From Bugula neritina (taxonomy: Eukaryota > Bryozoa > Gymnolaemata > Cheilostomatida > Bugulidae), in assembly GCA_964035545.1 (NCBI GenBank), contig OZ037767.1, positions 24,943,128 to 25,007,127 of the forward strand: DNA of 64,000 nt, in the 5' to 3' direction. Both the position numbers and the translations under genes were made by a program. How positions within the stretch are numbered: the stretch's first letter is position 1; each line of letters opens with the position of its first letter. The notes below the pieces were generated by a model. The model ran no database searches, had not been told where the DNA came from, and saw only the letters and a list, made by a program, of their open reading frames with translations. This document shows, in pieces, positions 42,701 to 55,400 of this stretch.

Positions 42701-45700
42701 ATAGATGCCGAAGTTGTAAAAACTGTTCTGTTTGGTGTAGTCATTCTAATAACAGATTTGATTGGCCACATTGTCTAGATTACATTTTCTGCCGAACTAT
42801 ACTGGCAGTACCTGATTATTGTGTTCTCTCTTTAGAGTTGTGTCCTCATCTGTAACTCTCAGCTCTGTAAGTTCTGTGATTACTGGCAGATTCTTGATAA
42901 TTCCTTCATCATTTAACTTCTCCATCTTACATTTTGTTATGATTCCTGGGGTTTTTCTGGACTTGTCCTAAATAATCATAAAAATAGTTTTACTTTTACT
43001 TCAAATAACAAGTGATTGGTTGATAATGTTTGTTGAAAAAGGATTTTGGAGTCTTTTTGGAAGTTACATAACCTAGAAGTTAAAAATTAAAAGGTTATAA
43101 GGAGTTGTTGAAAAAAATCCATTCTGCAAAATAATTTCAGTTACATCATGCATAGTTTTGCCAGTTTTCCTAATTGATTCTGTAAGATAGTTGCATATTG
43201 AATATTTTCAGTATCATTGACCACGTGTTTCATTATGTAAGAGACAGTTATATCTGCCCCTTTCAATAAAAATAAAAACTTTAAAAAATTTGCTAGAAAT
43301 AAAGTTAATAAATGTTTTCTATTGGTGGGATTTCAGCCAAACTGATTAAGGGTTTCATGTCGTTGCTCTGAATGTATCACCCACCTACCTCCATCTTCAC
43401 TTCCTTGTCACCTCTGGGGTTTGTAAGAACTGTGTAAGCTACTCCATCATTATTTCTGCTATTCTTGTTGAGTTGTTTACTCCGTATTGGAATATGGGTC
43501 ACTGTTTCCTGTTCGCCATTTAGTCCATAGCTGAACAACCTCACAGCACCATGTGTCTTTGTATCGTGGAATATGTCCTCATAGTACATAGTTTTAGTCT
43601 CACCTTCATGAAAATAGTTAAAAGATGTTTTAAAATCTTGTGATTTCCACATAGTTGATTATATTACAAAATGCGTACATGCCAATATTTTCTTGTTTTT
43701 ATTTTATCTGTTGAATTCAAATTTATTTCAACTGTTAATTCAACGATGTCCATCATCATGTAGAAGTTTTGAATCGGCAGCAAAATGCATTAGATTCAAT
43801 ATGTCAATACTGTGCAATAGTTTTTGCAACTTTATCATTTACTCGAAGACTTGACTGAATGTTAAACAGTGAAAAAGTTTAACCATGAAATCTATGGTTA
43901 GTTTATTTGGTGAAAATTTCATGATAGAAAATTATTTAAAGCATAGTCATACTGTTATGTAGTACCATTCCCGTGCAAGAAATATTTCACTTGGCCAAGT
44001 TTGCTTCTGATCGAATTGCAAACGTTTTCTGTTTTGTAGATTTTTGTTTTATTTTGCTGTAATTTTCTATGTAAAAGTTTAACTTTCTCAGTTCTTCTCA
44101 GTAGAGCAACTCTAGTAGGCTGCGTGTCTACTGCGTCTGTTGTAAGCAGTGGAGTAATCTTCTCACATCTCATCCTGTTGTATTTAAATGTTGATTAATT
44201 TTTAAAACTTTTCTGTCACCTACTTATTATAATAAAAATACAATACACTTTATTGCTAGTTTCTGTTTAAAAATTTGAAATATTTTTCAAGAATTTGGTT
44301 TTTTACGTTTTTAGGCTACACAATTGGAGTATTTTTAGTTTACAGTATCATTGCAATACTATCTCTGAATACAAATTTAAAGCTCATATAAAATAGGTTA
44401 ATAAAATGTGCCCGAAAGTTTAAAGCATTGCATTTGTGTAATAATATAATAATGTTTAATGCAATAAACAGAGTATATTATAACTAAATATATAACATGA
44501 ATTTATATAAAATATTGCTGTCAATAGTTTAACCCAAATTAAAACTTGAAAGTTACAAGGTTTTTTTGTAAAATTATTGAGCATTTACACATGATTTGTG
44601 GCAGAATTTCAATTTAGCTAAAACACAACATTGTGTGTTATAATTAATAATTAATACTACTTGTTGTATATGTAAAATTATGCGCTTGTAGGTTATGTTT
44701 GGAGTTGTCTCCCAGCCTATTTGACTAACATGGTGCTCTATTATATCTATTAGTTCCCATGTGCTATACAGCTAAATTGTATGCGCATGCCGTTATATTA
44801 TATTGTAGTTAGAGACATATTGTAATCTCACTCAAGTTTGCTCAATTCATTCAACATCCCCTTTTTCACTCCCACATATACCAAAGTATATCTCCAGAGA
44901 GGCGTATGGTGCCTACAAACCTATATTTATACAGGTAAGACTAAATCATATTTTGAATATTTCAGCTTGGTACCAAATACTGAACTTTATGAAAATGTAA
45001 TGATTTTATTTGCCTTTATGATGTCAGAACAAGCTAACAACCATGATTGCTCCTATGTTATGTTGAAAACTCTCAAACCATTTTGCTGTGAGAGGCAAGA
45101 TGGTTTGGGAAAACCTTACCATTAGGAGATCTCACAGGGGTGGAAATCTTAAATAAAAGGGGGGTTGAAAGTGTAATAAATTAATGTATGGCATCCAATT
45201 TAGTAATTTTGCGAAATACGCTCAATGGTTAAGATCATTATTTAGTTAGGAAATCAAAGTAATGGCATTATGCATTTTTGGATTACAACTTGAATCATGT
45301 TGAAAAACTGATCCATCATTTATGTATTAGTTGACGAAAGACAATTGGGAAGATCGTTTCACCTCTAACGTTTCTTTGCTCTATAGAAAACGCTAGAAAG
45401 TTTACTATCATCTTCAAATATTTTGTAATATTGATTCAATTATAAGCTTGATTAAAAACGTACTTGATTTTTTCTACCAAGTTTTTTCATAAATCAATTA
45501 TTTTTTAGTTTGTAAATGTTACATACAACCTTTATATGCGTAGAAAATATTAAATGAGTTTCCCATGGTACTGTGGATGGACTCGGAGGGTTTCGTGTGG
45601 CCGACAGGTTTACAGAAAGTGTGGAACAGAACTCGTTTGCATCGAGTCAGCACCTATCAGCTGGCTAACAACTGCGCTGCCTCCTCATATACGTTCAAGA

Positions 45701-47420
45701 AGATGATGCCTTACTTTGGAATGCGTGTGGAGGATTTACGCTTTGATCACATGATCGAGGTATGGCTTATAGCTGGTATAGATGGATTGTTTTGGTTGCG
45801 TTTTAACACTGAAACTATATTAATACTTACTAGTTCAAAATCACTATTATGGTTCCTTAAGTCTGCTGTAGTATTATACTGCGAGAGCCATGATGACAAA
45901 TTATGTAACATTGTGCATTAGCTATGAGCACATGTATCATCAATAAATTTATGCGTTTTCAAATTTTGTGGAATTTTTTCCAACCCTTCTTTCTATGTTG
46001 AATCGCAACACCACCTGCTTTTTATTTACAGCTTTTCTCTGAGCCAGAATAAAAATCTCTCCATTGTATAATAATAACCAGTCATAGGCTGACTGGTTTT
46101 TATTATAAAAAAAATTATTCTTCACGAGTCAAATTTCTCTTACTTTAAAAAAATAATTTCAGAATTGCCACAAGAATAATGTAAAAGGCATATACTGAGC
46201 TCTTGATTTATGCCTCTTACATCACCATATCACCTGACTAGAACAAAAATGTAGTAATTTGTCGTACACTTTTCATCAAAGGTTCTATGGTATTTAATGA
46301 AAGTATTCGTATTGTATTATAGTTGCATGAATATATAGTTATGTGGAATATATACTCTGACTAGATTAGCAAAGTTTCGCATACAGGAAACAAGAAATCC
46401 CAAATGAAGGAAATTCTAAACCCTGAAGACAATTCTGATGGAGGGAATTTTTATTTTTCATTTATCGAAATTTTAATGCTGTATACATAATTTCAAAAAG
46501 AACTGTTTGCCCTGTCCCAAATGGCACCAACAATGTTAGTTGAAATTTATCTCAATACTGTATTTTATTGTGTTGTATGATAATATATTATGTTATTTAG
46601 AATGTAATTTTGTCAACACTCATTTGTAGAGTGGGAGTTATGCCTTCTTGCGCACATCAGACGACATCAGTCCCCTTCTTCACCTCTGGCTCAACTGCTC
46701 TCTGACAGAAAGCTGCATTAAACCAATCGGATGTGACTCCAGAAATTGTCTTCACTCTTGTAAAAATGTCCAGCCAAGGTTTAGTTATATTGGCTGCCAT
46801 AAGTACGAAACATCTGCTCTCAGTGCCAGTTTGAAGAAGTTAAACTACAAGTAGGTTGATTAGGGGTTGATGAGTCTAAAGCAGACTAAATTTACATGGC
46901 ATATGTTGATTATTATGTTGTTTTGGGTTCTTCTACACTTACACAGTATAACTTTGATAAAGACCTATTTGAGTTGTGGCACAAATGTCAGCACAGCCAA
47001 ACTATATCATGCTTGAGGGATGAACATTCAACATTATTATAATTCAGATATTTTGATAAAAAGACAAAATACATACACAGTACCACAAATTATAATAGCA
47101 TTGAGTGTGGTGTTTTTTGGTCACAAGGCTGTCAGACAATGTTACCAGTATTTATTTTGCTTCTTGCGCTAGGATAGGGTCTATGCCTGTGTCTACTGAT
47201 AGTTTGGCAGTATACCACTCATTCTGTTGCATCTAAGATATATTTGCACTTTTGTAGGAGTTATACCGCTCCCCATGACGAGTACCCTTTAGCCAAACAC
47301 AACGGCATTACCTCTGCAGACCTTGGCTTTAATATAACTATTATCAAATATAACATAAGTTCTGAAAGACACCGCATACAAAAAGCAAAGAATAGACGAA
47401 AAGTTAATATTCTTACCTAA
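39788..47420 (+). CDS. DUF1647-like type II membrane protein, glycosyltransferase-like
   Basis: Seven exons join in frame to 455 residues: 39788-40020, 40250-40418, 40656-40895, 44809-44934, 45544-45759, 46630-46850, 47258-47420. A basic N-terminus precedes one hydrophobic segment at about residues 62-80, giving a type II anchor (short cytosolic tail, lumenal catalytic part). The lumenal region has FPAIVTAVFD, then LPHIPKYISREAYGAYKPIFIQ-like and VLWMDSEG segments, matching my memory of DUF1647 (VTAASSNH..., YAWKP, WMDS). The D269 in WMDS could be the metal- or sugar-nucleotide-binding acidic residue. The tail has a CHKYETSAL motif and a cysteine cluster. A Golgi glycosyltransferase role is inferred from topology and fold type only. 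Exon 4 was placed by frame: only the acceptor at 44808 gives a phase-0 join. Intron 3 contains an antisense gene. Confidence 0.75.
41409..44173 (-). CDS. Unrecognised protein, nested antisense in an intron
   Basis: Five minus-strand exons (44173-43966, 43603-43389, 42967-42812, 42532-42348, 41757-41409) with GT-AG introns join in matching phases to 370 residues from ATG to stop. The whole gene lies inside the 3.9-kb third intron of the DUF1647-like gene on the other strand. I do not recognise the family. The protein is lysine/arginine-rich and mostly charged. Its N-terminal third looks helical (RRTEKVKLLHRKLQQNK). The middle has a FHDTKTHGAVRLFSYGL stretch. The C-terminal 116 residues in one exon are leucine-rich and helical (SLKNLLKDMAKRKLLQLHP, RRILETNAILCLDELNAP). 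No signal peptide or membrane segment is seen. Consistent phases over four introns without stops argue for a real gene rather than chance frames. Confidence 0.68.
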
Positions 47421-49417
47421 TGGCAATCTTCAGGTTTAACAACATTGTATAATAGTTGTAAATATATAGTTTGACTATGGTACGTAAGTGATATATTTTT
47501 CCCTTTTTATGCTGATTATTAATTATTCAGGTTTATTTTTGAAACATTTCCTATTTGTTTTACTCGATTACCTTTCATATGACCCTAAAATAATAAATGT
47601 TACAGTTTTTTCCAAAAATACATTATAGACCAAGATTGTTTACTGAATAATATTTCTTACGTTTTGTTATATGAGGCCACAGTCATTCTAGTACAAGCTG
47701 ACTATTGTTTGTAACAGTAAGCCTCACAGAGTTGTTCCCTCTGGTAACACATTCAACAATACTATTTCACATGGAATCCTCAGCTCAGTGGTGTAAGTGG
47801 TGAAGAGTTAATTCAGAATTTGCAGAGTTTACAGCGAACATATTTATTGGAATTTTATTAGTATGCATCAAAATTGCTATATTAAAGGTGTGATAGTAGC
47901 TTTATACCTACAATTTTAAGTGTTTGCAAACGAGCATAAAAGTTCAGCATCTCACAAATAGTAGGCTGGCTGATTTTATTGAAATATTTCATTTGTTAAA
48001 ATGCCAACCTAATATATTTTTTCATTAAATGCAAACTTTTCAAGCTTTTCAAACAAGTCACATAATTAAACAATTGATAGTAAAAAAAGAGAATGTTATA
48101 TTCAAAACAATCACTGATGGTAATAAAATATTAGTTATTTAACTCAAATTGAAGTAATATTACAACCATCAACTGCAAAAACCGGTATTAGAGTGCTGCG
48201 ACTAGGAGTTGTATTTTCTTGTCCTTTTCTCAAATAAATGTTTTTGTTTAAACTATATTTGTTTTCTGTCATGTATCCTATTTAGAGTTTTGAACTTTAT
48301 AAAATATTTTTGCTTTTTAATTAGTATGTGTTTGAAAAGATAATAATTTTTACTGACTTGTATGCGCGGCTATGCCATACAGGAAACACAAGGCATTCTG
48401 GGGGAATTCCTGTAAGTTACTAGGGAAGCTTCAGCCGTTTTTTCAAAAGTCATATGCTTGAATTTGAAGCAGAGTATAAAATGTTTTTCATTCTTGAGTT
48501 TTTGTCACCGATTAAATTTGTTTTACTAAAACTTTTATTGTTTTACTATTGGTTTATTTTTTTACTTCGAGTTTACGCAGTTTTAGTGCATATGCTTATA
48601 TGTTATACTTATATCGTAGTTATCATAGTGACTATCAGTATGAGTATCAATATCATTATAATACTAATAGTGACTATCACTATGGCTATACTATTACTTA
48701 TACTAAGTCTAATGCTAATGCTTATACTGATATAAATATTTATTTATAGTGATTGACTTAATCATAACGATAGTAAAGCTTATGGTCATCGTGATAGTTA
48801 TACTCATAATGATAGTGATAATGATAATGTGTTGCTGATAATGATAACAGTAACTTTTTAAACAACTGAAGTTTATGCTTTAGAACTTTCCAATTTTCTT
48901 TCTTACTCTTAGATTTTAGAATTAACCTTAGCTAATTTACTTTTGATAGTTATATTTATTACTAGTTTGATGCACATATTGATATTCCTAATCTTATAAT
49001 AATATTGTAACACTATATAAATATTAGTACTAGCTATAGACTTGCCTAGCCGTCTAAGTGCTTAGCATAGTTTATTATGATATACTAGGTTATTGTTATT
49101 AATGAAGTTAACATTGTAGTCTGTTATTTTTGTGTTTTGTAAAAGAACATAATTGAATTAGTTTGAAATTATATTTGTTGCTGCTATGCATTGCCAGTAT
49201 GATTATCACTAATATTATAATACACTTTCAATAAAAACAAAATAAAGAAACATTTCTGTACAATGTTTTGATATTAAGAAAGCTTTAATTTTAGACTCAG
49301 CAAGTTGCAAATTTGAATAATTTAAATTGTCCAACTGTGCAGTGTGAAAAAATTGCTAAACCTGAAAATAGAAGTTGATCGTTTTATTTGTTTTACAGTT
49401 CACAGTGAGCATTCACA
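47421..49417. other. Intergenic region between the DUF1647-like gene and IFT88
   Basis: No supported gene. It contains the 3' end of the upstream gene and the promoter of IFT88. An acceptor-like TTGTTTTACAG ends at 49398, 19 bases before the IFT88 ATG, so the 5' untranslated region is probably spliced and the transcription start lies further left. Confidence 0.5.
48600..48840. repeat. TAT-periodic degenerate array
   Basis: TATCATAGTGACTATCAGTATGAGTATCAATATC-type sequence followed by GATAGTGATAATGATAATG. Same class as 14530-15130, with TAT or ATA recurring about every 6 bases. Confidence 0.8.
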
Positions 49418-52400
49418 ATGACTACTGAGCGAGTTCATTTAGCTGGAGATGATGAAGACGATCTGTATTCTGGGTTTGATGTAAACAATGATATCCAAGT
49501 AAGCAAAAGCTCAAATTTGTTGTGGTTTAGAGAAATCTTTCTATCAGTTAATACTAAAACACACTCATGCATTACTATACTAAAACACACTGATATATTA
49601 CTATTTATCGTTGTTTTTTTAGAGTTATGAGCAGGAGGCAGCATTTCAACATGCTGTTAAGACTAGTCAAGGAAGACGACCACCAGTAAGCAAGTTTGCT
49701 TTAATCAGTTGTTGATTCAGCAGTTTTAACTTTTTACAGTTTTTGAACTATTTCATGAATAGGTATTTAATTTTAAAGTATCAACTTGATTTCTCCAAGT
49801 GTTTTTTATATATTTTTCTAAGCTCAGTAGTTTGATGTATTCTATATTTTGCCAAAATTTATTTTTATGTTTTCTTTTATATTCTGCTGTTAACTTATAT
49901 GTTTTTAAAATTCCTAGCCTACAGGCAGGATTCCTATTAGTCAAGCACGACTTGGGACAGCTCAAAGAGATATGACATCATCTATGGGTAGACCAATCAC
50001 GGGAGCTGTAGCAGGTGATGGTGCTCGACCAATGACTGCTGTTCGGGGAGCTGGGTATAGTTCAAAGTAAGCATGCTTTCATTATGTTTCCAAGAGAAGA
50101 TAACTATGCTATTTGTTACTTGTAGTTTTATAACAAACCCAGCCTATAAAATATCAGGTTTATATTTTAGTGTAAACTGTGTTTGTGTCTATTAGCCATA
50201 TAACAATATATGACTCATATTTGCCTCTGTATTATTAGTAGCCCTACTACATAGTGTATCGCTAGTGCTACATAGTGTATTACTAGTACTACATGCATTT
50301 GCTACTAAAGTAGCTGTTATTTTATGCAATAACTATAGTTTCAATTTATTTCATTATTTTCTATAACATTGTAAAATTATTTTTTGTTTTGTCATAATCA
50401 TTCAATACAATTAAAAAGCAACAGTTTTTGCAATTACAATGTTTTATAATTAATTATTGTAATGTGCAATTATCAACTACTAAATTTTTTTATTGCTGAT
50501 ATGCAATTGTTGTAAATTTAGATGAATCTATTTGTATCCAGAATTAAGTTACTGAACTGAGCTGAAAGTGAGACTAGTACAACTAAGGGAAAAAAATAGC
50601 TAGTGCTGCACTTCTTATTGCTCTGAGAGATTTGTCAGGAAACATGTATGAAAAAATACCAATTTTTAAATTAATCTATTTTAGCCCAAAGAATGTGGAC
50701 ACCTCAGGATCGGGCCAGGGCGCAGCCCCTCCTCTTGAGTCCAAAAGTGAAGATTCACCTGAAGAAAAGCTCAAACTCTTTGAGAAAAAAGTCATAGAGT
50801 TGATTGAAGAAAGCTGCCTTGCAGCCAGCCGTGGAGAGCCGCAACTGGTGATGTTTTAATATTTTTAGTTAGACATTATTGTCTTAATTTACTTTTCAAA
50901 TTTTATGGTTCCTCTTTACAAGTAAGTATCTAATATTTGATAAGTACTAAGTCAGAGTACTATTCTGTTGTTTGAACTTATTAAATTAATAGACTGTGTT
51001 TCTTGCAGGCTCTGGAGAAAGCTAAAGAAGCTGGTAGGAAGGAGCGCCTTTTAATGAGACAAAGGGAGTCTCTGGGAGGAGGAGAACAGGCTAATCTAGA
51101 TCTTACTTACTCTGTAAGTGTATATTACACTGTGTACTTACTCTGTGTACTTACTCTGTGTACTTACTCTGTAAGTGTATATTACGCTCTGTACTTACTC
51201 TGTGTATTTACTCTGTATGAGTATATTACATTGTGTACTTACTCTATATACTTACTTTGTGTACTTACTCTGTATGTGTATATTATATTGCATACTTACA
51301 CTATGCTGTGCTAGCAGCTACTAGCCAAGCATAGGGAATTTTCACCTTTATTTTGATTGTTGATCATTAAATAGCATTTAAATAATATAAATGTTTATTA
51401 TTTTTGTAGACTGGGGAAAGTGTACGTTATTATGAAACTGATATATGTTTGTATAACAAGTTATTTTTGTTACAGATTCTGTTCAACTTAGCCAACCAGT
51501 ATGAAGCCAATGAGATGTACGGCGAAGCTCTTAACAGCTACAATGTGATAGTAAAAAACAAGCTGTTTAGCAGTGCTGGTTAGTTTCTAAACTCGTGTGA
51601 CGTAATGCAATGGAAGCAGTAATTACTATTCTTCTGTATTTCTCAACTTAATGTGTTAAATTTAAACTTGCATACTTTAATAATTAGCAAATCAAACTCG
51701 CTTTGTTATTTTATTTGGAGTTGTCATTTTTTTTCTTCAACGCTTTGATTAATTTCTGGAATATATTGGCATGTATATTTTTTAACCTGTAGGTCGTTTG
51801 AAGGTGAACATGGGTAACATATATTTCAAACAAAAGAACTATAGCAAAGCTATCAAATACTACAGGATGGCACTGGACCAAGTTCCGAATCACCATCGTC
51901 AAATGAGGTGGGCAGACATGACCAAGTTATCAAAATTGTTGATATTTAAAGTTGTTGTTTTTAAATTAAAACCAGTTTTTATTAGAAAGGGGTTTCATGC
52001 TAGTGGTTTATGAAAAGCTCATTGCTATAATATTCTTTTTGCTACCATCGTGGTAATTTTTAAATTTAATGACATTTACTTCTTGTTTGTCAAAATAGAA
52101 ATCAGATTATTTTGATTATCAACTTCTTTTAACCAGTTTGAAACATTAATTTACCATCTAACTACAAAACAAACAAGTAAAGCTTTGTTGTTAAACTTCC
52201 CTCGGAAATTCCGGTTACATCAAACAAATGTAAAACTTTTATATTAGCCATTTTCATTTGCCAGCAATTTTTTAATTTATAAATATAAAACAAAACAATC
52301 AAACGTTTTCCTTGTGCTATTTTTACAAAACAATTTTGCACAAATATTTACAGGTCTAATAGCCAACAGTTACAGACCAGTTGCTAAACTCTACTTTTGA

Positions 52401-55400
52401 AAAAATCTATACCTTAATTTATTGTAATAATTGATGTTAAATAATAATATAAAATAGTATTAGACAAAAATTAGTTATTTATAGCATTAGATTTTTGTGT
52501 TGTATAAATGACTTTTTAAGTTTTTTAAGATTATTTTGTTTGCGGATAGTTTTTGCACCAACACTTATCTATATTTACTACAGTCCTTAATAACTGCTGT
52601 TTTGTCAACACAGACTGAAGGTGATGCAGAACATAGCTGCTGCCTTCATTAAACAAGGTCAGTACACTGATGCCGTGACTTCATTGGAGCATATCATGAA
52701 CGACTGCCCAACTATCACCACAGGATTCAATCTTGTCACCTGTTACTACGCTATCAATGACAAGGAGAGGATGAAACAAGCTTTCCAGAAGCTTCTGACC
52801 ACGGATCTGAAACAAGAAGATGAAGATAAATACATTCCTCACAATGTAAGTAGCGGCTTGTGTACCTACGGTGTATATATTTCCTACAAGTAGTAGGTAC
52901 ACAGTTACGTACCATAAGTTACTGTGATGTATACTGTAAGTTACTACTACATAATTTAAATTATAACTATAACATACTGCAAGTTGCTGTTATATAATGT
53001 AAGTTACTATAATGTAATGTGGGCTACTGTAACATACTGTAGGTTACTGTGACGTACTGTAGGTTGCTGTAACATACTTTTGGTTACTGTAATATACTGT
53101 AAGTTATTATAATGTACTGTAAGTTACTGTAATGTACTGTAAGTTATTATAATACATACAGGATGATAAGCAGCACAACCTGATCCTAGAAGTCATTAAG
53201 AACGACAGCCTGAGGCAGCTGGACAGGGAGAAGAGGGCCGAGGCAGAGAGATGCATCAAGTCTGCTGCCAAGCTTATTTCACCTGTTATTGACAGCAGCT
53301 TTGCTGGAGGTTATGACTGGTAGGTTTGGTTTAGTTATCTCTTTCTGAGAGAACATTAGTGTGTTCTTTTTTATATGTAATGAGTTGTGTTCCCTTGCAT
53401 TCTTCTAGTCTTCAGTTTAATTATATTTATTTCTAGAGATAGTTGATTTTCTTTATTAATTACTTTCTCAGGTACATGTTGCTGTATATGTTAGATCTAT
53501 AATATAAGCAGTAGGATTTCTTCTTCATATTTTTAAGTAGAGGGCAACTCCTGTAGATCATGGTGTAACATTTACTTCTGTATTATCCCCAGATTAAAGT
53601 AACCCAATACATACCATTTCTGGACTGTGTTTATTATATTGATTTCAATAATAAAGAGTAGCTTGAAGCTCATAGTATGTATACGACACCTAAGCTGATT
53701 TTTCCCAGCTGAAGGCAGCCGCTAGTTTTTTTTCCCATTTTTTTATTTTTGTGCAAACTAACCTGCAGGTAATGTTTGCTGCAAATCAACAAATGCTGGT
53801 TTCAATGCTGCCACAAAATGCCTTGTTTATTTTATGTGCTAGGGAAGGGAAATTTCCAAAGGATAAGAAAACTCTATGTTTATCTATATTTTTCAATTTT
53901 TCTGTAGTATATACAATTTCTTAGCTTGTATTCTTCGTTTTTCTGTTTATAACTCAAAGCTCCACTAAAAATGCAATCGATAATCATTGACTAAATATAA
54001 GTAGTATACTTTTCATTAAACTAAATGTCTAGATATACAGTTTAAGCATTAATAAACATGGTTTATGTTTTGTGTATTCATATTAAAGCGTTTTGGTTAG
54101 AAAGAGCACACAATTTCTAAAATTTCATTAGAGTACTGTTGCCTTCATATTAGGCATTTAACTTCTTAAGTAGCTAGTTGAGTACTATAGTAGAAATTAT
54201 TATAGTAGACACCCATAAAATTATTAGTTGAGTATTATAGTAGAAATTATTATAGTAAACACCCATAAAATTATTATAATAAGCTTATAATACATCTAAC
54301 ACATAATGTCATTACATTACTTGAGTGGACCATATGTTACATATATCATATTGCTTCTAGTTTATTTAATTTAATCCATTTAATTGTTATGTTTTGTGTA
54401 GATTAAAACTGCTTATAGGAGATTGCTACTCGGTGATACAACAGTGCTTATGCACTTAATAAGATTTTCATTGTTGATATCTTAACTTTTATAATTATTT
54501 TAGTCTGGACTCTGCCAATAGATTCTGCAGATCACATAGAGCTAAGCTTATTTGTGAATCAGTTTGTTTTTATTCAAGACTGCAGTTTCTATTACTTTGT
54601 TAAACCGGATACCTTGTACTGTACAGAGTACAATATAACTACAGTATAGTACACTTTATATACTGTATAGAATATAGTATAGCTATAGTACAGCACATGT
54701 TTTATACTATATAGAATATAGTATAGCTATAGTACAGCACATGTTTTATACTATATAGAATATAATATAGCTAAACTATAGCACATGTTTTATACTATAT
54801 AGATTATAATATAGCTAAACTATAGCACATGCTTTACACTGTATAGAATTTAATATAACTATAGTATAGCACATGATTTATACTGTATAGAATATAACTT
54901 ATATAAGCAGTTGGTCCTGCTATGTAATTTTCCATATCTTACATCATATCTTCTTCCAACTACCCGCCTGCCTTTCTTGGCAAAAGCCTTCATTTTTTCT
55001 ATTAAAACTCTTTTTGAGTGTAACAGCTTTCCTTAGCAATTCACACTTTATTTGGTAAGTGCTGGAACCGTCTTGAGCTATGCCCAGGGAGTGATGTACT
55101 CATGTGATGCCTAGTCATAGCATGCCTGGTTAGGGGTTGCCTGGTTAGAGATGCCTGGTTGTTTGTGAAGATCTTAAGCTAGGCAATCAAAGTTTCACCT
55201 AGAAGAGTCTGGGTGCATTTTTGAAAACTCACCTGTGTAATTAACTAATTATGTAAACCAGGGATTTATAATATAGTGCAGTGTATTATATTATAATATA
55301 GTGTATTGTATTATATTATAATATATATAAATTTAGTAGTTGATCTTATCCTTAAGTACCAGAGTACTGATGCCAACAGATATTAATGTTTAATAATGAC

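Noticed and set aside
42559-42855. 98-codon plus-strand frame with hydrophobic runs
   Set aside because: It overlaps exon 3 and intron 3 of the nested minus-strand gene, and the AT-rich intron accounts for the hydrophobic residues.
44838-45125. 95-codon plus-strand frame near exon 4 of the DUF1647-like gene
   Set aside because: It is a different frame from the coding one; the frame with LPHIPKYISREAYGAYKPIF, starting at the 44808 acceptor, fits both neighbours' phases.
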